DNA of 42,359 nt from Oxalobacteraceae bacterium (GCA_013284265.1 JABTBR010000056.1:1-42359), one strand, 5' to 3'. Counted from the first letter of the stretch, positions 8,328-16,557 are shown. Program-made: numbers and translations. Notes: generated by a model not told the origin, from the sequence alone.

Positions 8328-8370
8328 GACTTGCCTGGCTCTTGGCTTCGCAGCCCGCATGAGTCCTCGC

Positions 8371-9285
8371 TTAGCCCACCGTCACGTTCCACTCGTGCTC
8401 GCCCACATAAGCGTGCAGGAAAGCGACAAAACTGTCTGCCGCCGGCGAGAGCGCGCGCCCGCTCTTGCGGAAGACAAAGAAACGCCGGGTCAGTTCCGGG
8501 TCTTGCAGCAGCCGCATTTGCAAGCCATGGCGTTGCACCATCGGCGCCGCATAGGGCAGGCAGGCCGTGATGCCCAGCCCGGCGCCGACCATCGCCAGCG
8601 CCGTCGTCATGAAGGTCACCTCGTTATAGGGCGTCAGCGACAGCTCGCGCAGCGACACATGCATATCGTGGCGCAGTCTTTCGGTGAATTGCCCCTGCAG
8701 GGCGATCAGCGGATAGTCGCCGACGTCGGACCAGCAGATGCGCTCGCGGCTCTCCAGCGCATGGCCGGTCGGGAACACCAGCACGAAGGGCATTTCAAAC
8801 AGCAGGCCTGCCTCGATTTCCGCCGTCGGCTCACGCTCCGGGCCGATGCCGAAATCGACTTCGCCGCTGTAGACCCGGCCGGACACATTCTCCACCGGGC
8901 AATCCACCAGCCGCACCTGGATATCCGGATAGCTGGCGCGGTAGGCGGCGATCACTTCGGGCAGCAAGGTACACGCCATCATCTGCGGCGCCGCCACCCG
9001 CACCATGCCGGTCTTGAGCGCCTTGCGCTTGGCGATATCGTTCATGGCGCCGTCCAGATCCTGCAGCATCTTGTCGAACAGCGGGTACAGCTCGCGGCCC
9101 ACCTCCGACAATTGCGTCTTGCGGGTGGTGCGTTCGATGACCTTCACGCCGAGCAAAGTTTCCAGCTCCTTGATCTGGCCCGACAGGGCCGATTGCGTGA
9201 CATGCAGGAAGTCGGCCGCCAGCGTAAAGCTGCCGGTCTTGGCGACGGCCACCAGGGCGCGCATCTGGCGTAAACTAGGATTCAT
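8371..9285 (-). CDS. LysR family transcriptional regulator
   Basis: Protein of 304 residues starting at MNPSLRQM; the reading frame stays open upstream but those codons lie in the divergent promoter and are not LysR-like. The winged helix-turn-helix is at about 1-60 (SFTLAADFLHVTQSALSGQIKELE), and a periplasmic-binding-protein-like effector domain at about 88-300 (VDFGIGPE, PYNEVTFMTTALAMVGAGLGI). It is divergent from the fumarylacetoacetate hydrolase-family and maiA genes, the classical arrangement for a LysR activator of the neighbouring catabolic operon. The co-inducer may be an aromatic-pathway intermediate; that is inference. Confidence 0.92.
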   Translation of the reverse strand: MNPSLRQMRALVAVAKTGSFTLAADFLHVTQSALSGQIKELETLLGVKVIERTTRKTQLSEVGRELYPLFDKMLQDLDGAMNDIAKRKALKTGMVRVAAPQMMACTLLPEVIAAYRASYPDIQVRLVDCPVENVSGRVYSGEVDFGIGPEREPTAEIEAGLLFEMPFVLVFPTGHALESRERICWSDVGDYPLIALQGQFTERLRHDMHVSLRELSLTPYNEVTFMTTALAMVGAGLGITACLPYAAPMVQRHGLQMRLLQDPELTRRFFVFRKSGRALSPAADSFVAFLHAYVGEHEWNVTVG

Positions 9286-9315
9286 TTGAAAATCTGATAA
9301 ATGATGAGGAAAATA

Positions 9316-9339
9316 CTGTTTGTATGATATCTGAAACAG
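9316..9339. promoter_or_regulatory. LysR operator candidate in the divergent promoter
   Basis: Inverted repeat CTGTTT-N12-AAACAG, perfect in both arms, placed between the LysR start (9285) and the hydrolase start (9417). A possible plus-strand promoter overlaps it: TTGTAT (9320-9325), 17 bases, TCTAAT (9343-9348). Interrupted dyads in this position are typical LysR recognition sites. Confidence 0.5.
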
Positions 9340-9416
9340 GATTCTAATGGTGTCCATCCGCCCGAGCGGCCGTGAAGGCCGCCGGCGCATCCGCCAACCC
9401 GATTCGAAGGACAAGC

Positions 9417-10439
9417 ATGAAACTCGCCACACTTAAAAACGGCAGCCGCGATGGCGCCCTGGTCGTCGTCAGCCGCGATCTGAGCACATTTGTCGCCGTG
9501 CCGGCCATCGCCGCCACCCTGCAGCAGGCGCTGGACAACTGGAACATGCTCGCACCGCAACTGGAGGAACGCTACACCGCCCTGAATCAGGGCAGCATCG
9601 CCGATGCCCAGCCTTTCGACCAGAACGCCTGCCACTCGCCGCTGCCGCGCGCCTACCAGTGGGCCGACGGCTCCGCCTACATCAACCACGTGGAGCTGGT
9701 GCGCAAGGCGCGCAACGCCGAAGTGCCGGCCTCCTTCTATACCGATCCGCTGATGTACCAGGGCGGTTCGGACAGTTTCATCGGTCCGCGCGACCCGATC
9801 TTCGCGCTGTCCGAAAGCTGGGGCATCGACCTGGAAGCGGAAGTGGCGGTCATTACCGGCGACGTGCGCATGGGTGCCAGCGTGGCCGATGCTGCCGGGT
9901 CCATCCGCCTGCTGATGCTGGTGAACGACGTCTCGCTGCGCAACCTGATTCCGAACGAACTGGCCAAGGGCTTCGGCTTCTTCCAGTCCAAGGCCGCCAG
10001 TGCCTTCTCGCCGGTAGCGGTCACGCCGGACGAACTGGCCGGACACTGGGACGACAGCAAGCTGCATCTGCCGCTGCTGGTGGAATTGAACGGCAAGCCC
10101 TTCGGCAAGCCGAACGCCGGTGAAGACATGACCTTCAACTTCGCCCAGTTGGTGGCGTATGCCGCCGCCACGCGCGAACTGGCTGCCGGTACCATCATCG
10201 GTTCCGGCACCGTGTCGAACAAGCAGGGCAATCTGCATGGCTCCAGCATTGAAAACGGCGGCGTGGGTTATTGCTGCCTGGCCGAAGTACGCATGTATGA
10301 AACCATCGAGGGCGGCGCGCCGAAAACCGGTTTCCTTAAATTCGGCGACAGCGTGCGCATCGAGATGGTCGACGGGCAGGGCGCCAGCATTTTCGGCGCG
10401 ATCGACCAGACCGTGACCCACTACCAGGAACGGGTGTGA
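9417..10439 (+). CDS. Fumarylacetoacetate hydrolase family protein
   Basis: Protein of 340 residues. The start is set at MKLATLKNG because ACAAGC directly precedes it and the extra upstream codons (from 9372) read poorly. The C-terminal FAH fold is clear: SDSFIGPRDPIF, then IDLEAEVAVITGDV with the Glu/Glu metal ligands, SVSLRNLIPNELAKGFGFFQSK and TIIGSGTVSN. With maiA one base downstream it probably hydrolyses fumarylacetoacetate to fumarate and acetoacetate, the last step of homogentisate (Tyr/Phe) breakdown. Fumarylpyruvate hydrolysis in a gentisate pathway is an alternative. No homogentisate or gentisate dioxygenase lies in the window. Confidence 0.88.
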   Translation: MKLATLKNGSRDGALVVVSRDLSTFVAVPAIAATLQQALDNWNMLAPQLEERYTALNQGSIADAQPFDQNACHSPLPRAYQWADGSAYINHVELVRKARNAEVPASFYTDPLMYQGGSDSFIGPRDPIFALSESWGIDLEAEVAVITGDVRMGASVADAAGSIRLLMLVNDVSLRNLIPNELAKGFGFFQSKAASAFSPVAVTPDELAGHWDDSKLHLPLLVELNGKPFGKPNAGEDMTFNFAQLVAYAAATRELAAGTIIGSGTVSNKQGNLHGSSIENGGVGYCCLAEVRMYETIEGGAPKTGFLKFGDSVRIEMVDGQGASIFGAIDQTVTHYQERV

Positions 10440-10440
10440 G

Positions 10441-11085
10441 ATGAAACTGTTTACCTACTTTCGCAGCTCGGCCGCCTACCGCGTCCGCATCGCGCTGAAT
10501 CTGAAGGGGCTAGCCTACGAAGCGGTGCCGGTGCACCTGCTGCGTAATGGCGGTGAGCAGTTGGCGGAGCCCTACCGCGCCATCAACCCCAGCGCGCTGC
10601 TGCCTGCGCTGGAAGAGGGGGGCGCTGTCATTCACCAGTCGCTGGCCATTATCGAGTATCTGGAAGAATGCCATCCGCTGGTGCCGCTGCTGCCTGCCGA
10701 TGCGCTGGGCCGCGCCCGCGTGCGCGCACTGGCACAGACCATCGCTTGCGATACCCATCCGCTGACCAATCTGCGCGTGCTCAAGCATTTGACCGGCAAG
10801 ATGGGACTGTCGGAGGAAGACAAGCTGGCGTGGTATCGCCATTGGCTGGGCGAGGGCATGGCCATGCTGGAAGCGCATCTGGCCAGCGAGCCGCAGACCG
10901 GGCGCTTCTGCCATGGCGATACGCCGACCATGGCCGATTGCTGTCTGGTGCCGCAGGTGTTCAATGCGCAGCGCTTTGAGATCGACCTCGCACCCTATCC
11001 GACCATCGCCCGGATCTTTGACAACTGCAAGGATTTGCCCGCATTTGTCAGCGCACATCCGTCGCAGCAGCCGGACGCGGAGTAA
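10441..11085 (+). CDS. maiA: Maleylacetoacetate isomerase
   Basis: Protein of 214 residues, a zeta-class glutathione S-transferase. The N-terminal thioredoxin-like domain begins KLFTYFRSSAAYRVRIALNLKG; the usual SSC(S/A) glutathione-contact motif is SSAA here, so Cys is absent but Ser is kept. INPSALLPALEEGG and HQSLAIIEYLEE are glutathione-site blocks, and the all-helical C-terminal domain covers about 85-214. It isomerises maleylacetoacetate (or maleylpyruvate) to the fumaryl form used by the product of the gene one base upstream. The two form an operon divergent from the LysR regulator. Confidence 0.92.
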   Translation: MKLFTYFRSSAAYRVRIALNLKGLAYEAVPVHLLRNGGEQLAEPYRAINPSALLPALEEGGAVIHQSLAIIEYLEECHPLVPLLPADALGRARVRALAQTIACDTHPLTNLRVLKHLTGKMGLSEEDKLAWYRHWLGEGMAMLEAHLASEPQTGRFCHGDTPTMADCCLVPQVFNAQRFEIDLAPYPTIARIFDNCKDLPAFVSAHPSQQPDAE

Positions 11086-11108
11086 GGTTGGCGGGCCATT
11101 GGCAGCGC

Positions 11109-11281
11109 TTTAAAACCCACGGCCAAACCCTGGGGTCTGACCCGCCGGGTCAGACCCCAGCTCTTTGCCGTGGGTTCCAAAGAGGGCTGCGGCACTCAAG
11201 CGCCGCCCCGGCTCTTTGCCGTGGGTTCTAAGGAGGGCTGCGGCACTCAAGCGCCGCCCCGGCTCCTTGCCATGGGTTCTA
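11109..11281 (-). repeat. Copy R2 of the nested-palindrome repeat with tandem 51-bp half units
   Basis: A complete element (11109-11178) in minus orientation. The outer arms AAAACCCACGGC and GCCGTGGGTT flank the inner hairpin GGGGTCTGACCC-GCC-GGGTCAGACCCC (11132-11158). It is followed by two further half units at a period of exactly 51 bases, with CTCTTTGCC or CTCCTTGCC at 11161, 11212 and 11263. The array separates maiA from the decayed diguanylate cyclase, and a frameshifted reading of that gene runs into it. Confidence 0.8.
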
Positions 11282-11297
11282 ATGAGGGGCACGGCAC

Positions 11298-12042
11298 CTA
11301 GGCGCAGACCACCCGGTCGCGTCCTTCGTTCTTGGCCTGATACAGCACCTTGTCCGCCCGCACCAGCAAGGACGACGCGGTATCCCGGCGGCCCTTCCGG
11401 GTCGGACGCCGCTACGCCGATGCTGATCGTCAGCGTAATACGTTTCCCCTCGCCGATATCGATCCGCATCGCGGCGATTTCTCCCCGCAGCCGATCGGCC
11501 GCCATGCCGGCCACCTCGATGTCGGTTTCCGGCATCTGCAGCACAAACTCCTCGCCGCCGAAGCGCGCCGCCATGTCGATGCTGCGCATGCCCGCGCACA
11601 GCGCATGCGATACCGCCACGATGGCTTGATCGCCTATCAGTTCCTGGGTGCGCTCGGTACGGTCGCCCACCACCACCACCACCCGCTTGACCTGGGGCGC
11701 CACCATGGGGATCAGTCCTATGCCGTGGCTGAAGTCGACGCTGACTTCATAGCCGATGTCATCGGCGGGCTGCCAGTCATGGCGGGCGTGGTTCAGATTC
11801 TCTCCCACCCGCACGGCGTCGAAGCGCTCTTCGTAGATACCCAATGCGGCGCTGAGCTTGTTGCGCGCCAGCTCGTCGTACAAGCCCCGATGGATCAGGG
11901 CCTGCCAGGCGGAGGCCGAATCGGCACCGAGCGAATACAGAATCAGCACCTGACGGTTGGCCGCCCACGCGGGAGCACTCAGCAGTAGCGGAAGCAACAG
12001 GCAGGCGGCCCGAAGTCAGACGGTGAAAGCAGTCCCGGACAT
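11298..12042 (-). pseudogene. Decayed GGDEF (diguanylate cyclase) gene with periplasmic sensor remnant
   Basis: Remnant of a protein with a signal peptide, a periplasmic ABC-substrate-binding-like sensor and a GGDEF domain. At the 5' end ATG (12042) gives eight codons, then TGA (12018-12016), after which the frame continues as a good signal peptide core ending SAPAWA. Next comes a sensor fragment (RQVLILYSLGADSASAWQAL). The frame then jumps from a sensor-like ERTQELI straight to GDQAIVAVSHAL, so the first half of the GGDEF domain, including its metal-binding Asp, is missing. The signature MAARFGGEEFVLQMPE remains. After ISIGVAASDPEG the frame shifts: the proper end (ADKVLYQAKNEGRDRVVCA, stop at 11300-11298) is in another frame. 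A cyclase activity is very unlikely. Confidence 0.8.
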
Positions 12043-12133
12043 GGCAAAGCGTTTGGCAGATAGCGACATCGGCGGCTTCGGACAGGCGCGACCATACCGC
12101 GCAGTGTAAAAAGTCTAGCACGCTTTGGTGGCG

Positions 12134-12177
12134 CACCTGTTGCCAGGTGGATACAAGTCGCGGATACATGGTATCCG
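12134..12177. promoter_or_regulatory. Two palindromes upstream of the periplasmic binding protein gene
   Basis: Two perfect inverted repeats lie side by side: CACCTG-TTGC-CAGGTG (12134-12149) and CGGATAC-ATG-GTATCCG (12161-12177). A further half site GGATAC sits at 12149-12154. They occupy the divergent region between the decayed cyclase gene and the binding protein gene and look like operators. No regulator gene is adjacent. Confidence 0.4.
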
Positions 12178-12344
12178 TGCTGGCCTGCCTGCCGCGTTGG
12201 CGTCCCAAATGCCACTTGCATGTTCAATCTGGAGATGCAATCATGAAATTTCGCTCCATTGCAAGCGGTCCGCGGACTAGGGAACTGCGTGCGGGTGAGC
12301 GCCGCCTTGCTGCGCGCACGGCGCATTGCGAAAGGCCAGACAGC

Positions 12345-13316
12345 ATGAATTTCCCGGCGTGGCGCAGGCCGCTGACGTTGATGGTCGCGGTGATGGTTTT
12401 TACGGCAAGCCTGGTCGATTTCGCCTGGGCTGCGGACAAGAATGTCAACGTCGTTTTCATTCCGAAATCCCGCGACCAGGATTTTTGGGTGTTCATGCGC
12501 GACGGTGTGGATCGGGCCATCCGGGAGGAGCGCAATATCGACCTGACCTGGCGCGGTCCCGCCTACAACGATCATGTCGATGCGCAGATTCAGATCCTGC
12601 AGAAGTACACCGTTCCCGCCGTCGATGCCATCGTGCTGGCGCCGACCGACCGTGCGCGCCTGATGGAGCCGGTCAGGCAAGCGGTAGCCATGGGCATCAA
12701 GGTGGTGGTGGTGGACTCCGTGCTGGACGGCAGCGATTTTTCGCGTTTTATCGGCACCGATAACTATGCTGCGGGGAAGCTGGCCGCGGCGCACATGGCG
12801 GGCCTGTTGCGCGGCCAGGGCGAGGTGTTGATACTGCGCACGGTGGCGGGCAGCGCATCGACCGATCAGCGTGCCAGCGGGTTTATCGACTATCTCAAAA
12901 AGAATGCTCCCAAAATCAGGATTGTCGCGGACGAATATGGCGGTGGGAGCAGGGGAAAAGCCTTGCATGCGGCCGCGGATCTGCTGAACAAGAATCCCAG
13001 GGTGGATGGCATTTTTGCAGTCAATGAATCCGTCAGCGACGGCATGCTGCGCGCGCTGCGGCAGGCGGGACTGGCAGGCAAGAAAAAGTTCGTCGGCTTC
13101 GATTCGACCAGCTTTCTGCTCGCTGGACTGGAGCAGCACGAGATCGATGGGCTGATTGTCCAGAACCCGCGCCAAATGGGCTACCTCGGGCTCAAGGCGG
13201 CGCTGGGGGCTGTCAAGAACGCACCCGTCGAGAGTCGCACCGTTTTTGTCGACGCGGTCATGGTGACCCTGGAAAACTATCGCAAGGCGGAAATTCAGGC
13301 GCTGCTGAAACCGTAA
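12345..13316 (+). CDS. Sugar-type ABC transporter periplasmic substrate-binding protein
   Basis: Protein of 323 residues of the ribose/galactose-binding (RbsB-like, Peripla_BP_4) family. The start at 12345 is chosen because it places a signal peptide at the N-terminus (MNFPAWRRPLTLMVAVMVF, cleavage after DFAWA) with GAAAGG 9 bases upstream; an in-frame ATG at 12243 with GGAG would add 34 charged residues before it. Family motifs: NVVFIPKSRDQDFWVFMRDGV, VDAIVLAPTDRARLMEPV, GTDNYAAGKLAAAHM, FAVNESVSDGMLRALRQAG, VGFDST. No permease or ATPase gene for sugar import is nearby, so it may feed a distant transporter or serve as a sensor. It is convergent with the permease gene 15 bases away. Confidence 0.88.
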   Translation: MNFPAWRRPLTLMVAVMVFTASLVDFAWAADKNVNVVFIPKSRDQDFWVFMRDGVDRAIREERNIDLTWRGPAYNDHVDAQIQILQKYTVPAVDAIVLAPTDRARLMEPVRQAVAMGIKVVVVDSVLDGSDFSRFIGTDNYAAGKLAAAHMAGLLRGQGEVLILRTVAGSASTDQRASGFIDYLKKNAPKIRIVADEYGGGSRGKALHAAADLLNKNPRVDGIFAVNESVSDGMLRALRQAGLAGKKKFVGFDSTSFLLAGLEQHEIDGLIVQNPRQMGYLGLKAALGAVKNAPVESRTVFVDAVMVTLENYRKAEIQALLKP

Positions 13317-13331
13317 GCGGCGATCGCAGGT

Positions 13332-14498
13332 TCAGGCGGCGCGCAGCGCGTCCACGATTTGCATGCGCGCGGCCCGCAGCGCCGGCAAAAAGCCGCCGAT
13401 CGCCCCCATCACCAGTGAAAAGATGAGCGTCTTGACCACAATGTCCGCGTTCAGGCGGAAGCCGAAGGCCAGCTCCGAGAAGGACTGGAAGTTGGTGGTC
13501 GAGAAGGACAGGAACTGCATCAGCGAGGCGAACGCCAGCCCCACCGCGCCGCCGGCCAGGGCCAGCAGCATCGCCTCGGCCAGGAAGGCCGTCAGGATAT
13601 GGCGGCGCTGGAAGCCCAGCGCGCGCAGGGTGCCGATCTCGCCGACCCGGTTGGCCACCGAGGCGTACATGGTGATGGTCGCGCCTATCATGGCGCCGAT
13701 CGAGAAGATGATCGACAAAATCATGCCCAGGATGCTGATGAAGGTGGACAGGGCCTTGGACTGGTCGGCATAGAAGCTCTGTTCGCGCTTGGCGTCCAGC
13801 GTCAGGCGCCGGTCGCTTTCGATGGCCGCCTTGAAGCCGTCGAACAGCGCCGAATCGGCCAGCCGCAGCACCATGGCCGAGTAGGCATTGCGGCGGAAGG
13901 CCTGCATCAGCTGGTCGGCGTCGCCCCAGATCTCGGAGTCGAAGCCGCTGTTGCCGGCGTCGAACAGGCCCACCACCGTCCACTCGCGCTGGCCGAAACG
14001 CAGCGTTTCGCCGATGCCCGCGCCGACGAAGCGGCGCGCGATGCTGGCGCCGGCGATGATTTCCGAAGCGCCGGGACGGAACATGCGGCCCGCCGTTAGC
14101 TTGACCTGTGGGCGCAGCGTCAGGCCGCGCGGGCTGACCCCGCGTATCACCACGTTCGAGGGCTTGTCCGAGCCGCGCTTGTTGAGCGAGATCAGCACCA
14201 CGGTTTCCTTCGATACCATCGCTTCGCCGTCGGCGCCGACCGCGATGGCCGGATGGCTGGCCGCCACGCCGGCCTGTACCCGGTCTATTCCGCTCTGCAC
14301 TTCGGTTTCGGCGGAGCGCCGTATCAGCACCACGTTGTCGTATTCGCCGGTGGTCACCAGGGTGTTGCGCAGGCCCTCGTTGAGCATCAGCACGGTGGCG
14401 AACACGAACACCACCAGCGCCAGGCCGGCCGCCGTCAGTACCGTGGTCAGGCGGCGTGCCCACAGATTGCGCGCGATATAGGAGAGCGGGATTTTCAT
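13332..14498 (-). CDS. ABC transporter permease (FtsX/MacB type), second subunit
   Basis: Protein of 388 residues with the MacB/LolC plan: one N-terminal membrane helix (about 18-40, LTTVLTAAGLALVVFVFATVL), a large periplasmic core domain (about 45-260) and three helices in a C-terminal FtsX domain (about 270-388, including LSIIFSIGAMIGATITMYASV and AEMLLALAGGAVGLAFASL). It begins 18 bases after the stop of the first permease. The adaptor-ATPase-permease-permease order points to a heterodimeric MacAB-like exporter or lipoprotein/peptide extractor in the inner membrane. The substrate cannot be inferred. Confidence 0.9.
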   Translation of the reverse strand: MKIPLSYIARNLWARRLTTVLTAAGLALVVFVFATVLMLNEGLRNTLVTTGEYDNVVLIRRSAETEVQSGIDRVQAGVAASHPAIAVGADGEAMVSKETVVLISLNKRGSDKPSNVVIRGVSPRGLTLRPQVKLTAGRMFRPGASEIIAGASIARRFVGAGIGETLRFGQREWTVVGLFDAGNSGFDSEIWGDADQLMQAFRRNAYSAMVLRLADSALFDGFKAAIESDRRLTLDAKREQSFYADQSKALSTFISILGMILSIIFSIGAMIGATITMYASVANRVGEIGTLRALGFQRRHILTAFLAEAMLLALAGGAVGLAFASLMQFLSFSTTNFQSFSELAFGFRLNADIVVKTLIFSLVMGAIGGFLPALRAARMQIVDALRAA

Positions 14499-14516
14499 GG
14501 GTGGGTTCTCATGCGG

Positions 14517-15674
14517 CTAGCCTATGCTGCGCAGGCCTTCGACGATGTTGATGCGCGCCGCGCGCAGGGTCGGTGCGATACCGGCCACCACGCCGATGCC
14601 CAGCGCCGACAGCAGTTGCAGCAGCACCGTCAGCGGCGCCACCTCGAACACCGGGAACATGGTGCCCAGCTGCGCGCCGATGCCGGCCGTCAGCGGGAAC
14701 AGCAGGGCGATGCCCAGCGCCGCGCCCACCAATGCCAGCAGCAGCGATTCGCCGAAGATCAGCAGCGCCAGGAAGCCCGGCCCGAAGCCCAGTGCCTTCA
14801 TGGTGGCGTATTCGCCCAGCCGCTCGCGCGCGCTCATCGCCATGGTATTGGCCATCACCGCCATGATGATCAGGATGACGACGAAGGACACCACCCGGAT
14901 CGCCACCACGATCGCTTCGGACATCGACACAAAGCCCAGTTGAAAAGCCTTCTCCGTTTCGGTCAGCGTTTCGGCCAGCGAGTTGCGGAACTGGCTGTCG
15001 ATGGCGGCCGAGATGCTGGCCGCGTTTTCCGGCTGGGCGATCTGCACCACGTACACGCCGATCTGGTTGCCGCGCTTCGGCGCCATTTTCAGGATGCGCT
15101 CGTTCACATAGTCCCAGTGGAAGAACATGGTGGCCGTGTTGGTGCCGCTCTGGCGTCCCTCGTAAATGCCGCGCACCACGAACTCCCACTGGCCCGGATA
15201 GATCGTGCCGCGGATCGGAATGATGTCGCCGACCTTGAAGCCGTACTGATTGGCCAGCTTGCGTCCGACGATGGCGCCCTTGCGGTCGCGCAGGAAGGCG
15301 CTGCGCTCGGCCTCGCTCAGCAGATAGTTGGGGTAGATGTCCAGATAGCTTTGGCCTGAGATGGCGAACTGGGCGAAGAAGTTCTTGGGGTCCTGGTACA
15401 CGCCGCCGAACCAGTTGGCATAGCCCACGCCGGTCACGCCTTCCACCGCGCGGATCTTGCTCTGGTAGGACAGCGGCAGCGGGAATACCAGCGAGGTCTT
15501 GTTGCGGGTGATCAGGGTGGTGTTGGCCGCGCCTTCCGCACCTGCATACCAGGCGTCCACCACCGTTTGCAGCAGGCCGAAAGACAGCGTCGCCACCACC
15601 AGCCCGAGCACCGTGAGCGTGGTGCGCAGCTTGTGGCGCAAGGCGTTCTTGATGATCAGCCGCAGCGCGTACAT
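14517..15674 (-). CDS. ABC transporter permease (FtsX/MacB type), first subunit
   Basis: Protein of 385 residues, paralogous in layout to its neighbour: N-terminal helix after RHKLRTTLTVLGLVVATLSF, a periplasmic domain with a beta-rich core, and an FtsX-like C-terminal domain (ERLGEYATMKALGFGPGF followed by two helices). The start is placed at MYALRLIIKNALRHK because the earlier in-frame codons (to 15716) overlap the ATPase gene and read as non-homologous Cys/Arg-rich sequence. The ATPase stop lies 4 bases upstream of the ATG, so the two are probably translated together. Confidence 0.9.
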   Translation of the reverse strand: MYALRLIIKNALRHKLRTTLTVLGLVVATLSFGLLQTVVDAWYAGAEGAANTTLITRNKTSLVFPLPLSYQSKIRAVEGVTGVGYANWFGGVYQDPKNFFAQFAISGQSYLDIYPNYLLSEAERSAFLRDRKGAIVGRKLANQYGFKVGDIIPIRGTIYPGQWEFVVRGIYEGRQSGTNTATMFFHWDYVNERILKMAPKRGNQIGVYVVQIAQPENAASISAAIDSQFRNSLAETLTETEKAFQLGFVSMSEAIVVAIRVVSFVVILIIMAVMANTMAMSARERLGEYATMKALGFGPGFLALLIFGESLLLALVGAALGIALLFPLTAGIGAQLGTMFPVFEVAPLTVLLQLLSALGIGVVAGIAPTLRAARINIVEGLRSIG

Positions 15675-15678
15675 GGCG

Positions 15679-16362
15679 TTATACCGCCTGGGCGGGCAGC
15701 AGCTCGCCTTTTTCAAGATGGATCAGGGTGCGCGCCTGCGCCGCCGCCTGGGCGTCGTGGGTGACCATGATGATGGTCTTGCCCAGTTCGCGGTTGAGCT
15801 GCTGCAGCAGGTTCAGGATATCGGAGGCGGACTGGCGGTCCAGGTCCCCGGTGGGTTCGTCGGCCACGATCAGGGTCGGATCGGTGACGATGGCGCGGGC
15901 GATCGCCACGCGTTGCTGCTGGCCGCCGGACAGTTCGTTTGGCGTGTGATCCATGCGGTCGGACAGGTTCACCATGGCCAGCGTCAGCTCCACCCGCTCG
16001 CGCCGCTCGTGCCGCGACAGGGAGGTGAGCAGCAAGGGGAGCTCCACGTTTTCGTAGGCAGACAGCACCGGCATCAGATTGTAGAACTGGAAGATGAAGC
16101 CCACATTGGCCGCGCGCCATTGCGCCAGCGCGCTCTCGCCCAGGTTGGCGATGTCGATGCCGTCTACGCGCAGCAGGCCGCTGTCGGGCTTGTCGATGCC
16201 GGCGATCAGGTTGAGCAGGGTGGATTTGCCTGAGCCGGATGGTCCCATCAGCGCGGTGAAGTCGCCCGCTTCGATCGACAGGCTGATGTCGGTCAGCACC
16301 GGCACGGTCTGGCCGCCGCGCCGGTAGGATTTGACCAGGTGTTCGATTTGAACCAGTGCCAT
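15679..16362 (-). CDS. ABC transporter ATP-binding protein (MacB/LolD type)
   Basis: Protein of 227 residues, the usual size for a stand-alone MacB/LolD-class ATPase. Walker A GPSGSGKST (40-48), the Q-loop in FIFQFYNLMPVLSAYENVELPL, signature LSGGQQQRVAIARA, Walker B LIVADEPTGDLD and an H-loop MVTHD are all intact. It would power the two FtsX-type permeases encoded 4 bases and about 1.2 kb downstream. A repeat element (R3) separates it from the adaptor gene upstream, so ATPase and permeases may rely on a promoter or leader within that element. Confidence 0.95.
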   Translation of the reverse strand: MALVQIEHLVKSYRRGGQTVPVLTDISLSIEAGDFTALMGPSGSGKSTLLNLIAGIDKPDSGLLRVDGIDIANLGESALAQWRAANVGFIFQFYNLMPVLSAYENVELPLLLTSLSRHERRERVELTLAMVNLSDRMDHTPNELSGGQQQRVAIARAIVTDPTLIVADEPTGDLDRQSASDILNLLQQLNRELGKTIIMVTHDAQAAAQARTLIHLEKGELLPAQAV

Positions 16363-16383
16363 TGAGTGCTTTCTGTTTTTTCA

Positions 16384-16538
16384 GTGGCAAAGAGCCGGGG
16401 ACATTTTTAAGCCTGCGGTAAAGTGCCGGGGATTTTTTTAGAACCCAAGGCAAAGAGCCGGGGACATCGTTAGAACCCAAGGCAAAGAGCCGGGGTCAGA
16501 CCCGTCGGGTCTGACCCCAGGGTTACGCCTTGGGTTTA
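16384..16538 (+). repeat. Copy R3 of the nested-palindrome repeat, inside the efflux operon
   Basis: Four left-half units (variants of AACCCAAGGCAAAGAGCCGGGG) in a row end in one complete element. Its inner hairpin GGGGTCAGACCC-GTC-GGGTCTGACCCC is at 16492-16518 and the closing arm CGCCTTGGGTTT at about 16526-16537. The arm bases are the complement-swapped form of the R2 and R6 hairpin (TCAGA/TCTGA instead of TCTGA/TCAGA). It fills the 195-base gap between the adaptor and ATPase genes. Confidence 0.8.
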
Positions 16539-16557
16539 CAAGTGGCCAAGTGGCACG

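Noticed and set aside
11161..11281. Possible CRISPR array from regular 51-bp repeats
   Set aside because: The units repeat over their full length without unique spacers, there are only three, and no cas gene is near. They are half units of the palindromic repeat family.
11110..11300. A protein tail with a 17-residue repeat (RTHGKEPGRRLSAAALL)
   Set aside because: It arises only by reading the frameshifted cyclase remnant into the intergenic DNA repeat. The true end of the gene, in another frame, lies at 11298.
12243..12344. Longer N-terminus for the periplasmic binding protein (ATG at 12243)
   Set aside because: It would put 34 charged residues before an otherwise normal signal peptide. ATG at 12345 with GAAAGG fits a secreted protein better.
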